Of a DNA stretch of 64,000 bases, positions 1 to 8,730 are shown piece by piece. Made by a program: the position numbers and the translations under genes. The notes under the pieces were generated by a model. The model was not told where the DNA came from. It was given only the letters and a program-made list of their open reading frames with translations, and made no database searches. The stretch's first letter is position 1; the number at the start of each line of letters is the position of its first letter. Source of the DNA: Posidoniimonas corsicana. GTDB taxonomy: Bacteria; Planctomycetota; Planctomycetia; Pirellulales; Lacipirellulaceae. The DNA lies in assembly GCF_007859765.1 (NCBI RefSeq), contig NZ_SIHJ01000001.1, positions 2,171,311-2,235,310 on the forward strand, written 5' to 3'.

Positions 1-2808
1 CAGCCCGTTGGGGTAGATCATCGGCAGCTCCTGCTCCCACTCCATCACCGGTCCATACACCGACTCAACCGAGCCGTGGAAGCTGACCTGACGGCGGCCG
101 GCCAGGATGTTGCCGGTGACGCCGCGGAGGAATTTCACGCGCAGGAAGTGCAGCCCCTTGCCCGGCTTGGCGGCGGCCGCCGCGCCCGGCGTCACGGCCG
201 CCACCGGGCCGCCGGCGCTCTCCAGCCGCACCGAGCGGATCCAGCCCGGGCCCTGCCCGCTGATCTCGCCGGTGGTGCGGTTGATCGACAGCGTGGCGAT
301 CTTGCCGTGCTCGTGCGAGGTCTGCCCGCCGGGGTCGATGGTGCGGTGGTCCATGGTCACGCCGCCCTCGCAGTCGATCTGCGCGATCTCGATGTCGCTC
401 GAGCTGGCGCCGCGCGAGTCGGTGAAGTTGATGGGACGCGACAGCGTCGCGGTGACCTGCTGGCAGCGGACCCAGTCGTGCGGGCCCTCGCCCAGCACGT
501 CCTGCTTGACGACGATGGTCTCGCCGTCGAAGTTGAGTCCGCCCTGCCACTTCAGGTGGAGCGTGGTGGCGGCGTTGGTCGCCTGGCCGAACAGGTCGCG
601 GCCGGCGTTGACCGTGGCGTTGCCGGCGCCGTCGGCCCACAGCCGGTTGGCGGCCTGGTCGAGCTTCACCGTGGCCGCCTTGAGCGTCAGGCCCTGCGCG
701 ACGATCTCCGCTAGCGCGGCCGACTGGATGCCCGATGAAGCGGCCTGCTGGCCCGCGCCGGCGATCTCGACCTGCACCGAGCCGGACTCCAGGTTGTTGA
801 CGCGGAGCCGCTGGCCCTCGACGCTGAGCGGGGTCTGGGCGGCGCCGGGGGATGGGTCCTCGCTGAACTTCACGCCGCCCTGGCAGATGAGGTTGGCCGG
901 CGTCGCGCGGCTGCCCCGCAGCAGCAGATCCATCTGCATCTTCTGCGACACCAGGTGATACGTCTTCTGGGCCGGACCGTCCTGGCGGACGCCGGCCGCC
1001 CGCCCGCCCGACGCGCCGGTGAACACCGACGCGGCGTCGCCCCGCGCTGGGCCTGCCAGCTCGGGCTGGTCCGCTTGTGGTCGGACCCACACGACGAGCT
1101 CGCCGGTCCGGCCGTTGAGCTCGGGGGAGCGGAGCTGCACCGCGCCCAGCGCGTTGATTCGTTCGGGGAGCAGCGCGAGTTGATCGCCGCCGCCGCTCAT
1201 CTCGATCGCCGGCCCGTCCTTGCCGTCCGGCGCCACCTCGCGGAAGGCCACCCGCATGCGGTCGCTGGTGAGCTCGCCGATGCGCGAGCTCGTGACCTGC
1301 GGCCGCCCCTCGATCATGAGCACGGGCTGGCCGGTCTCGCGGGTGAGCTGCACAGGGTACTCAACGCCCGGCACGGCGTTCCACCGCGCCTGGACGACGT
1401 CGTGTGGGCTCTCTTCCTTCGGCACGACGCGCATCTGCCCCGGCCCAGCCAGCCACAGACGGCCGATCGGCGCGGGGTCGCCTTTGGCCGGGTGCTGGTA
1501 CTTGATGACCGGCGCGCGCAGCAGGTTGTCGCCCTGCAGCAGGTAGGGGGCGCCGCCGCTGAGCGTCAGTCGGCGTGTGACGAGGTTGATCTTGAGCTCT
1601 CCTGCGCGGGCCTCGGCGTCGCGGGAGGGCGAGTCCATCTTTACCGGCTTGCCGGTGGCCACGATGAAGGTGGGCTGAAGGTTGGACAGCGCGCTGCGCT
1701 GCTGATCGGCGAAGTCGGGGTCGTTCTGCGGCGAGATGGCGCCGTCCTCGTCGGTGAAGTGGATGGCGAGCTGGTCGCAGGCGAGCTGGTCGCTCTGCCC
1801 GGTGAGGTTGAGCTGGGTCGCCACAACTTTTTTGTCGAACGTGGCGGTGAAGTCGAGGAAGCTGAGGTGGAACGAGCCCTCGCACGTCACCTCCAGCGGC
1901 GGCGAGTTCGGCGCCACCTGGGGGCGGGCGGCAACGCGCGGCGCCTGGTATACCGAGGGCGCCCCGCCGCCGATCCAGGCCTCGGCGCCGGAGTCCGCCG
2001 GCTCGCGCGCCGCGGTTAGGCGGACGTGCGGCGGCAGGGGCTTGCGAGCGAGGGTCTCGTCGCTGAGGTTCAGGTTGCCGGTGTGCAGTTCCAGCTTCAC
2101 ATTCTGGAAGATCTCCAGGTGCTTCACGCCGTTGAAGCCGAACCCGGACTCGCCGGGGCGTTTAAACTCTTCCTCCAGCAGGATGATCTCCATCCACGTG
2201 CCGCCGCCGCGGTTCTTGCCGAGCCGGAACGAGATGTCGCTCTTCGAGGCGATGCGGGTCTGGTTCATCTGCAGGTCGGAGGCCTCGATGTAGAGGTCGT
2301 CGGCCGGGCCGGCCTCCTCCATGTCGCTGCGGATGGTGATCTTGCCGGGCAGCAGCCCCTGCACCAGGTTGCCGATGCTGCCCCGCGACGGATTGAAATT
2401 GCGGTCGAACTGCAGCTTGGCGCCCTGCGGCGCCTCGATGACGACCGCGTCACGCGGCGCCGCGGCGCCGGGGCGGCGGGGCGTGGGGAAGATCACCACC
2501 GCGCACTTGGACAGGTCGACCCGCCCGGTGTTGTCCCGCTTGTAGTCGTCGACCACCAGCATCACCTGGCCGTTCTCGATCACCTTCGGCTTGCCCGCCA
2601 GCGCCCAGTGCCCGGCGGGGAAGTACGACGCCAGCAGCCGCTGGTACTTGGCGACCGGGCTCACGGTGACCGTCGGCTTCTCCGTTCCCGCGCCCTGCCG
2701 GACGACGCTCGGCGGGTCGATCATCGGCGCCACCAGCAGCGCGTACGCCTGGTAGGCGACGAACACGACGCCGAAGGCGAGCAGGCTGCGGGTGAGCTTG
2801 GCGAACAT
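1..2808 (-). CDS. Giant LptC/OstA-like LPS-transport protein, partial (C-terminus beyond window)
   Basis: Open from ATG at 2808 to the window edge without a stop (936 codons visible). It starts with one hydrophobic segment (about residues 5-28, LTRSLLAFGVVFVAYQAYAL) like the LptC inner-membrane anchor. Behind it are long beta-rich stretches resembling repeated LptC/LptA (OstA) jelly-roll units, for example GKITIRSDMEEAG, ELTSDRMRVAFREV and GLTLKAATVKLDQAANRLWA. LptC and LptA bridge lipopolysaccharide across the periplasm; E. coli versions are about 190 residues, so this is several times larger. It lies downstream of kdsD and kdsC on the same strand, as lptC/lptA do in E. coli, which supports the call. 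The family assignment is from pattern and context, not a profile search. Confidence 0.7.
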   Translation of the reverse strand, partial: MFAKLTRSLLAFGVVFVAYQAYALLVAPMIDPPSVVRQGAGTEKPTVTVSPVAKYQRLLASYFPAGHWALAGKPKVIENGQVMLVVDDYKRDNTGRVDLSKCAVVIFPTPRRPGAAAPRDAVVIEAPQGAKLQFDRNFNPSRGSIGNLVQGLLPGKITIRSDMEEAGPADDLYIEASDLQMNQTRIASKSDISFRLGKNRGGGTWMEIILLEEEFKRPGESGFGFNGVKHLEIFQNVKLELHTGNLNLSDETLARKPLPPHVRLTAAREPADSGAEAWIGGGAPSVYQAPRVAARPQVAPNSPPLEVTCEGSFHLSFLDFTATFDKKVVATQLNLTGQSDQLACDQLAIHFTDEDGAISPQNDPDFADQQRSALSNLQPTFIVATGKPVKMDSPSRDAEARAGELKINLVTRRLTLSGGAPYLLQGDNLLRAPVIKYQHPAKGDPAPIGRLWLAGPGQMRVVPKEESPHDVVQARWNAVPGVEYPVQLTRETGQPVLMIEGRPQVTSSRIGELTSDRMRVAFREVAPDGKDGPAIEMSGGGDQLALLPERINALGAVQLRSPELNGRTGELVVWVRPQADQPELAGPARGDAASVFTGASGGRAAGVRQDGPAQKTYHLVSQKMQMDLLLRGSRATPANLICQGGVKFSEDPSPGAAQTPLSVEGQRLRVNNLESGSVQVEIAGAGQQAASSGIQSAALAEIVAQGLTLKAATVKLDQAANRLWADGAGNATVNAGRDLFGQATNAATTLHLKWQGGLNFDGETIVVKQDVLGEGPHDWVRCQQVTATLSRPINFTDSRGASSSDIEIAQIDCEGGVTMDHRTIDPGGQTSHEHGKIATLSINRTTGEISGQGPGWIRSVRLESAGGPVAAVTPGAAAAAKPGKGLHFLRVKFLRGVTGNILAGRRQVSFHGSVESVYGPVMEWEQELPMIYPNGL

Positions 2809-2891
2809 AAGGGGCGTTGCGAGATTCTTGGATTTGCCGCCGGGAGAACAGAGCGGGCGCCGCCCGAGTCTAGTTGGGCGTCAAGTCGGCT

Positions 2892-3182
2892 CTAAATGAC
2901 GGTTGGTATTGGCCTGGGCTCTCGATGCCACGGTCGCCCAAGTGGCAGTTTGAACTTGACGCCGTAGGTTTCGTAGGTGCCGTGCGATCGAAAGTAGTCT
3001 TTAGTCAGCGGGAACGCACCTTTAAGGCAGCTTGCCTCGAACGGGCGGTGCTCTTGAAGCATCTCAACCGGCGGGGCGGGAGAAGCCAGCAGCCACCGGG
3101 TCGGCTCGCCACCATGAGCGAACGAGTGCAGGCAACCGGACAGCAACGCAGCGACACCGAAACGCTTAAGCGTGGTACTCAT
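2892..3182 (-). CDS. Small putative secreted protein, unknown function
   Basis: 96 residues. The N-terminus (MSTTLKRFGVAALLSGCLHSFAHG) looks like a signal peptide; the rest is short, basic and rich in Pro, Gly and aromatic residues, with one Cys in the mature part. It sits between kdsC and the LptC/OstA-like gene, 96 bp after the first and 83 bp before the second, on the same strand. Its base composition is less GC-rich than the neighbours. An AGGAA-like sequence lies about 8 bases before the ATG. No family recognised; it could be a chance ORF, but strand, spacing and signal-like start favour a real gene. Confidence 0.45.
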   Translation of the reverse strand: MSTTLKRFGVAALLSGCLHSFAHGGEPTRWLLASPAPPVEMLQEHRPFEASCLKGAFPLTKDYFRSHGTYETYGVKFKLPLGRPWHREPRPIPTVI

Positions 3183-3278
3183 ACTTCAGTTCCTGTCGCG
3201 GATAAGAGAATCGGGGAAAACTCGCTCGTCTTCTCGTGCTTGGCGCCCTTTGAGACTCGGCGGCGAATCCGAACTACC

Positions 3279-3773
3279 TCACTGCTTCATCCGCTGTTTG
3301 AGGATCACTTCAATCAGCTCGCGGATCGCCCCCCGTCCGCCGGGGAGCTGGGTTGTGTAGTCGGCCGCGTGCAACACCTCCTCGGCGGCGTCCGCCACCG
3401 CGACCCCCAGGCCGACCGCCTGAATGACCGGCAGGTCGGGCAGGTCGTCGCCGATGTAGGCGATCTCGTCGAGCGTGACGCCCTGCTCGCTGGCGATCTG
3501 CTGCACCTTGGGGAGCTTGTCGCCGGAGTTCTGCACCAGGATGGCCACGTCGAGCTCGCGGCAGCGGCGCTCGACCATCGGCGACTCGCGGCCCGTCACG
3601 ACGCCAAACACGCCGCCGGCCCGCTGCCACAGGCGGATGCCCAGGCCGTCGCGGATGTTGAAGCTCTTCAGCTCGGCGCCGGTCGAGTCGTACAGCACCG
3701 AGCCGTCGGTCATGACGCCGTCGACGTCTGACAGCAGCAGCTTGATCCGGCGGCAGGTCTCGGCGAGGGGCAT
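3279..3773 (-). CDS. kdsC: 3-deoxy-D-manno-octulosonate 8-phosphate phosphatase (KdsC-type HAD hydrolase)
   Basis: 164 residues, close to the usual 170-190. It carries the HAD nucleophile motif DVDGVMTDG (about residues 16-24), a Thr-Gly-Arg motif II (VVTGRESP) and motif IV YIGDDLPDLP (about 105-114). KdsC removes phosphate from Kdo-8-phosphate in the cytoplasm to give Kdo, the first sugar joined to lipid A. The gene starts 51 bp after kdsD on the same strand and precedes the LptC/OstA-like gene, giving the order seen in E. coli. The small C-cap-less HAD fold and the neighbouring isomerase make other HAD functions unlikely. Confidence 0.9.
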   Translation of the reverse strand: MPLAETCRRIKLLLSDVDGVMTDGSVLYDSTGAELKSFNIRDGLGIRLWQRAGGVFGVVTGRESPMVERRCRELDVAILVQNSGDKLPKVQQIASEQGVTLDEIAYIGDDLPDLPVIQAVGLGVAVADAAEEVLHAADYTTQLPGGRGAIRELIEVILKQRMKQ

Positions 3774-3824
3774 GCGGTGCGGCGGTTGACGTGAAAGGGG
3801 TTCAGGTCGCTGCGGGGGCTCGGG

Positions 3825-4928
3825 CTAACCCGCGGCAAACACGTCCTCGCCCGGGAAGATGCGGATGCCGCCCGCCTGCGGGCCGGGCTTCTGCGCCGAC
3901 TTGTCGCCGGACAGACGCATCCCGACCACGTCGGTCACGTCGATCATGCCGACGGGCTTGCCCTCGGCGTCGACCACGGGCAGCTCGCTGAACTTGCGCT
4001 CGGCGAGCAGCTCCACGGCGGCGGAGGTCTTCGAGCCGGCCTGGATGCTGGTGGGGCGTGCGATCATCAGCTTCTGGATGGGCGTGTCGAGCTTCGACTC
4101 GGCGCCGTGCTCAAACAGGCGGGCGAGGTCGCTGTCGGTGAACAGGCCCGCCAGGCGGCCGGCGTCGTCCAGCAGCATGATGGCGCCCGACCGGCGGCCC
4201 GGGCGGCTGCACTGGATCAACACCTCGCGCGCCGTCTGTGTCAGGTTCGCGACGCGGCACTCCTTCAGCGGGCGCATCACGTCCTCGACGTTGCTGAGCT
4301 TCCGCCCGAGGGCGCCGCCGGGGTGGTACTTGGCGAAGTCCTCCTCGCGGAAGCCCCGCAGGCTGCTGAGCACCAGCGCGAGCGCGTCGCCCAGGGCGAG
4401 CATCACGGTGGTGCTGGTGCTGGGCGCGAGCCCGAGCGAGCAGACCTCCTCGAGCTTGCCGAGCTCGAGCACCACCTCGGCCGCGCGGCCGAGCGTGCTC
4501 TCGGCCGAGGCGGTCACCGCGATGATCGGCAGGCCGCGGCTGCGCAGGCTGGGGAGCAGCTGCGTGACCTCGGCGGTCTCGCCGGACTGCGACAGCGCGA
4601 GCACGACGTCGTCGTCGTGGAAGCGGCCGAGGTCGCCGTGGAACGCCTCGGCGGGGTGGACGAAGTGCGCGTGCGCGCCGGTCGAGGCGAGCGTGGCGGC
4701 GATCTTCTGCGCGATGATGCCGGCCTTGCCCATGCCGGTGACGATGACGTCGCCGCGGGCCTCCTGGACGAGCTTGACCGCGTTGGTGAACGAGCCGTCC
4801 AGCCGGTTCGAGACGTGCCATAGCGCGATCGCCTCGCGGCGCACAATCTCTTTGGCGGCGCGCAGCTGCTCGTGGGGGGTGAGCGCAGGGGGGGGCGAAC
4901 CGTCGCGTTGCGCAGAGTGCTGACTCAT
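3825..4928 (-). CDS. kdsD: Arabinose-5-phosphate isomerase (SIS plus two CBS domains)
   Basis: 367 residues from the chosen ATG at 4928 (MSQHSAQRDG), preceded by GGAAGA 8 bases upstream; the frame stays open about 100 codons further upstream but that part is low-complexity and unlike the family. SIS domain about residues 50-190, with GMGKAGIIAQKIAATLASTG and LSQSGETAEV sugar-phosphate motifs; two CBS domains about 225-350. It converts ribulose-5-phosphate to arabinose-5-phosphate, the precursor of Kdo. It heads the kdsD-kdsC-lptC-like block. The C-terminus carries about 20 residues beyond the last CBS domain. Confidence 0.92.
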   Translation of the reverse strand: MSQHSAQRDGSPPPALTPHEQLRAAKEIVRREAIALWHVSNRLDGSFTNAVKLVQEARGDVIVTGMGKAGIIAQKIAATLASTGAHAHFVHPAEAFHGDLGRFHDDDVVLALSQSGETAEVTQLLPSLRSRGLPIIAVTASAESTLGRAAEVVLELGKLEEVCSLGLAPSTSTTVMLALGDALALVLSSLRGFREEDFAKYHPGGALGRKLSNVEDVMRPLKECRVANLTQTAREVLIQCSRPGRRSGAIMLLDDAGRLAGLFTDSDLARLFEHGAESKLDTPIQKLMIARPTSIQAGSKTSAAVELLAERKFSELPVVDAEGKPVGMIDVTDVVGMRLSGDKSAQKPGPQAGGIRIFPGEDVFAAG

Positions 4929-5729
4929 GGGCTGGTCTTCCTTGACCGTGGTGCTGGGGGTGCGGAGTTTAGCCGCGGCGGGGTTTCGTCGCAACGGCGA
5001 CGCGGCCGGGCAGCCGCCGGGCGGGGCGCATAAAAAAGCTCCCAGAAAAGCACACGTCCCAGGGGGGCAGAGGACGTTGCAACTTTTCCGGGAGCGATTG
5101 GACGCGTGGCTCACCGCCTCAGGGGGGACAAAGGCGGCGCCGGGGCGTCGGGAGTGTATCGTGAGCGGTTGAGGGCGTCCATGCCGATCGAACCGCTTCG
5201 CGGGTCCGCCCGAGGGCGGCGCCACTCCACGTGTTTTCCAACGGGGGACGCAAGAGAGAGCAGTGAACCGGTGGGCTCGCGGCGCTTCCGTGCGTCCGTT
5301 GATTCCTCCGCGGTTTGCGAGAGAGGGTCAGTTCCGCTTGTCGCATCGTCGCCGGTCAGCATCCTGCCGACTTGTTGGCGCCGCGTGCGTCACGTGTGGG
5401 CGGGAGAATACGCCGCGGTTTGGAATCGATCAAGGGCAGTTGGCGGGCATCGTGAAAAACAAAAAGAAAAGTCGAATGCGCGGCGGCAGTGCTGGCGCCA
5501 TTGACGTATTGCCTACAGCTTCGCGGCAGGTGTGCGGAGCGCGCGTGAGGGAACGTTGTGTTCGGTATGTCGGCGAGAATTGAACTGAAGAGATTGAGTG
5601 CGCGTCGAGTTCGATCGGTACAACTTGAGCAGCGCTGTGCGCGTGGTCCCTCGCTAACGCGTCGGGTTACGATCGTTAGCGAGCGCTATTGTTTGCGCGA
5701 GTTCTTTGCGCAGAGATGGCGCAGTTGCT
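4929..5729. other. 801-bp intergenic region upstream of kdsD
   Basis: No ORF here has a credible start, family resemblance or position. The only clear structure is the long hairpin with an A/T tract at 5032-5095, listed separately. The rest is GC-rich next to kdsD and more mixed in composition between about 5400 and 5700. It presumably holds the kdsD promoter, but I cannot point to convincing -35/-10 boxes. Confidence 0.5.
5032..5095 (-). terminator. Long hairpin followed by T6: terminator or kdsD leader attenuator
   Basis: On the minus strand the arm at 5095-5083 pairs with 5050-5038 (13 positions, one mismatch). An inner stem ACGTCC/GGACGT (5054-5059 with 5072-5077) sits within, and the outer stem is followed at once by six T residues (5037-5032). 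That is the form of an intrinsic terminator. It lies about 635 bp beyond the end of the 2Fe-2S gene and 103 bp before the kdsD start, so it could end read-through or act as a transcription attenuator in the kdsD leader. Confidence 0.6.
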
Positions 5730-6014
5730 TCAACCGGCGCCGGGCGGCGGCGTTCCCTTGCCGGCTTTCACGTACGCGCTGCGCGAGCGGGCGTAGTCCT
5801 CGCTCTCTGGGAGATCGACGGCGTCGACGTCCGTCTCATTGCGCGACGCGTCGAACAGCTTCTGCAGGTACGCCCGGCACCAGCCGCAGCCGGTGCCCGC
5901 GCCGTGGCAGTCGGCCAGCTGCGACGCGGCGCGCGGCCGCTCGATGCGAAGGTAGTTGATCACCTTGCGCTTGGTGACGTGGAAGCACAGGCAGAGGTGG
6001 TCGTCGTCCTTCAT
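5730..6014 (-). CDS. BFD-like [2Fe-2S]-binding protein
   Basis: 94 residues. The N-terminal half has the BFD/Fer2_BFD cysteine pattern: CLCF (residues 8-11) and, after about 28 residues, CHGAGTGCGWC. These cysteines bind a [2Fe-2S] cluster in bacterioferritin-associated ferredoxin and in nitrite-reductase or NifU-like proteins. The tail is charged and probably disordered. Its ATG overlaps the stop of the M20 peptidase gene (6011-6014, ATGA), so the two are translationally coupled. The partner of the cluster is not evident nearby. Confidence 0.75.
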   Translation of the reverse strand: MKDDDHLCLCFHVTKRKVINYLRIERPRAASQLADCHGAGTGCGWCRAYLQKLFDASRNETDVDAVDLPESEDYARSRSAYVKAGKGTPPPGAG

Positions 6015-7237
6015 GCGGACGCGTCCCCCACCGCGAGGCGCAGCGCCAGCCGGCGGGCGAGCTGGATCTCTTCGATCACCAGCTCCTCGCCGATCTTGTG
6101 GATGCCGCGCTGGCCGCAGCCGAACGACACCGTCGGCACGCCGCGGTGCGTCAGCCAGTTGGCGTCCAGGCCGCCGTTGGCGACCGCCAGCTCGTGGTCC
6201 TCGCCGAGCGACTCGACCGCCGCCACCGCGGCGCGCACGGCGTCGTGCGTGGGGCTCAGCCGGAACGACTCGTAGTCCAGGTTGCCGTCGAAGCGGACGC
6301 GGCCGCAGTCGCCCGCGGTGTTCTTCACCTTGGCCGCGGCGGTGTGGAACGCCTGCTCCATCTCGCCGACGATCTGCTGGCGGAACTCGGGGTCGTGGCT
6401 GCGGGCCTCGGCGCGCAGCACCACGCGGTCGGTCACGACGTTGGTGGCCTGGCCGCCGGCGATCACGCCGACATTGCTGGTGCCCCGGCGGCCGCCCTTC
6501 TGGATCCGGCCGTGCCAGCCGCGCCGCGTCAGGTCGGCGATGGCCAGGGCCGCGATGCTGATTGCGCTGACGCCCTCTTCCGGCGCGTTGCCCGCGTGGC
6601 TGGGGACGCCGGTCACCTCGATCTTCATGCGGTAGCCGCCGGTGGCGCCGATGGTGATCTTGGTGGGTGAGGAGCCGTCGAAGTTGAACGCCAGCGGCGG
6701 CCTGCCGAGCTGCGAAAGCGACACGCTCCGCGCGCCGCACAGCCCGATCTCCTCCTGCACGGTCCACAGGAACGTGAGCGGCGGGTGGTCGACGCCGCTC
6801 CGCAGCAGCGCGAGCAGCGTGGCGAGCACTACCGCCGCGCCGGCCCGATCGTCGCCGCCGAGGCCGGTCTCCGGGTTACCGGAAACGATCCGCCCGTCCT
6901 TGCGCTTCGGCCGGCAGCCGACGCAGATCGGCACCGTGTCGACGTGCGCCGAGAACATCCGCCGCGGCCCGCGCACCGTGCCGGGCAGCTTGACGATCAG
7001 GTTCCCCACCTCGCCCTTGAACGGCGACTTCTTGTGCGCGTTGTCGAACCGCACGTGCTTCTGGTCGAGCCCCGCGGAGCTCAGCTCCGCGACGATCGCG
7101 TCCATCACCAGCCGCTCCTCGCAGCTGCGGCCGGGGATGGCCATCAGCTTCATCACTAGCCGCAGCGCCTCCGCGTCGGTGACGGCGCGCTCGGGCGCGG
7201 GGGGCTTGGCGGGCGGGGCGTTCTTCTTAGCGGGCAC
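6011..7237 (-). CDS. M20-family metallopeptidase (peptidase T-like)
   Basis: 408 residues. Metal ligands of the M20 family are visible: SAHVDTVP (about 125-132), GLGGDDRAGA (about 156-165), the catalytic TVQEEIGL (about 188-195) and a C-terminal His in GIHKIGEEL. A dimerisation (lid) domain lies between, around GVPSHAGNAPEEG. Such enzymes are zinc amino- or carboxypeptidases or deacylases; PepT-like members cleave tripeptides. About 25 Pro/Ala-rich residues precede the fold. It lies 48 bp after the oxidoreductase gene and overlaps the next gene by 4 bp, so a three-gene operon is likely. Confidence 0.85.
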   Translation of the reverse strand: MPAKKNAPPAKPPAPERAVTDAEALRLVMKLMAIPGRSCEERLVMDAIVAELSSAGLDQKHVRFDNAHKKSPFKGEVGNLIVKLPGTVRGPRRMFSAHVDTVPICVGCRPKRKDGRIVSGNPETGLGGDDRAGAAVVLATLLALLRSGVDHPPLTFLWTVQEEIGLCGARSVSLSQLGRPPLAFNFDGSSPTKITIGATGGYRMKIEVTGVPSHAGNAPEEGVSAISIAALAIADLTRRGWHGRIQKGGRRGTSNVGVIAGGQATNVVTDRVVLRAEARSHDPEFRQQIVGEMEQAFHTAAAKVKNTAGDCGRVRFDGNLDYESFRLSPTHDAVRAAVAAVESLGEDHELAVANGGLDANWLTHRGVPTVSFGCGQRGIHKIGEELVIEEIQLARRLALRLAVGDASA

Positions 7238-7285
7238 GCGGGGTCATCGTTTCGCTTGCGGGTTCGTTGCCGTGGGCGGCGGGGG

Positions 7286-8443
7286 TTAGGCCTCGATCAC
7301 TTCGACGTCTTCCCACTTGCTGCTCTGCACGCTCCGCTCCACGGCGTCCAGCACCGCCACGCAGCGGGCGCCGGCCAGGAAGCAGGGCGACGGGTTCTTG
7401 TCGGCGGCGATCGCCCTCAGCATGTCCGCCACGGCGTTCACGAAGGTGTGGTCGTAGCCCAGCATGTGCCCCGGCGGCCACCAGGCGTCCATGTAGGGGT
7501 GGTCGCCCTCGGTGGCGATGATCTGCTTGAACCCCTGATGGCTGTCGGCCGTGCTGTAGTACTGCAGCACGTTGAGGTCCTCGAAGCACCAGGCGAGCGT
7601 GCCCTTGCTGCCGTTCACCTCGATGCGGTTGAAGTTCTTGCGGCCGGGCGCCAGGCGGGTCGCCTCGAACGAGCCGAGCGCGCCGCTGGCGAACCGGGCC
7701 AGGAACAGCGAGCAGTCGTCCACGGTGACCGGTTCGGTCCCCTCGCCGGCGGTGCCGGTGAGGCCGCTTGAGGAGCCCTCGGCGGGGCGCTCGGTGATGA
7801 AGGTCTTCATGTCGCCGACCACCTGGCTGATGTCGCCGGCCAGGAACCGCGCCAGGTCCACGCTGTGGGCGCCCAGGTCGCCGTGGGCGCCGGCGCCGGC
7901 GGTCTCCTTGCGCATCCGCCAGTTCATCGGGAACTCGGGGTCGACCAGCCAGTCCTGCAGGTACGTGCAGCGGACGTGGCGCACCTCGCCGATCTCGCCG
8001 GCGTCGATCATCTTCTTCGCGAGCGCCATGGCCGGCGTCTTGCGGTAGTTGAAGTTGATCATGTTCTTCACGCCCGACTTCTTCACCGCCGCCAGCATCC
8101 GCTTGCAGTCGTCCAGCGAGTTGGCCAGGGGCTTCTCGCAGTACACGTGCTTGCCCGCCTCGGCGGCGGCGATGGCGATCTCGGCGTGCGTGCTGCCGGG
8201 CGAGCCGATGTCGATCAGGTCGATGTCGTCGCGGGTCACCAGCTTGCGCCAGTCGGTCTCGGTCGACTCCCAGCCCCACTGCTGGGCGAACTCCTGCACG
8301 GCCTCGGCGTTGCGTCCGCAGACCGCCTTCATCACCGGCGGCAGGTCGAGGTTGAAGAACCGGCCGACCGACTGGTAGGCGTGCGAGTGGGCCTTGCCCA
8401 TGAACTTATAGCCGACAAGTCCGACATTCAGTGACGCGCTCAA
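7286..8443 (-). CDS. Gfo/Idh/MocA-family NAD(P)-dependent oxidoreductase
   Basis: 385 residues. N-terminal Rossmann segment LNVGLVGYKFMGKAHSHAYQ (a GxxGxxGxxH pattern) and the EKP motif YCEKPLANSLDDC near residue 100 define the family. Most members oxidise or reduce sugar or inositol hydroxyls, and planctomycetes carry dozens of them, often for breaking down unusual carbohydrates. The substrate cannot be read from the sequence. It is the first gene of a minus-strand group with the M20 peptidase and the 2Fe-2S protein; a functional link among the three is not obvious. Confidence 0.88.
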   Translation of the reverse strand: MSASLNVGLVGYKFMGKAHSHAYQSVGRFFNLDLPPVMKAVCGRNAEAVQEFAQQWGWESTETDWRKLVTRDDIDLIDIGSPGSTHAEIAIAAAEAGKHVYCEKPLANSLDDCKRMLAAVKKSGVKNMINFNYRKTPAMALAKKMIDAGEIGEVRHVRCTYLQDWLVDPEFPMNWRMRKETAGAGAHGDLGAHSVDLARFLAGDISQVVGDMKTFITERPAEGSSSGLTGTAGEGTEPVTVDDCSLFLARFASGALGSFEATRLAPGRKNFNRIEVNGSKGTLAWCFEDLNVLQYYSTADSHQGFKQIIATEGDHPYMDAWWPPGHMLGYDHTFVNAVADMLRAIAADKNPSPCFLAGARCVAVLDAVERSVQSSKWEDVEVIEA

Positions 8444-8730
8444 GGCCGTTGGCTCCCTGCTGGAGATGAGTGGTGGTTTCGATCACCGCCCATGGTACCG
8501 CACCGCCAATCGGGGCACGAGCGCCAGCGGTGCTGTCGTGACGATTTGCCGGATTCGCGCGATTTTGACCGAAGCGTCTGGCTGTAGGGGTTGTGCGGCG
8601 CCGATACGCCTTAACACGGATCACGCCGAGGGCTCATGCGCCCAACGCCAAGTCATCAGCCGCCGCGACTACCAGCCGGCGGGAGGGGGGCAGGCCGCCA
8701 ACCAGCGGGCCTGCGGGGAGCGAATCAAAA

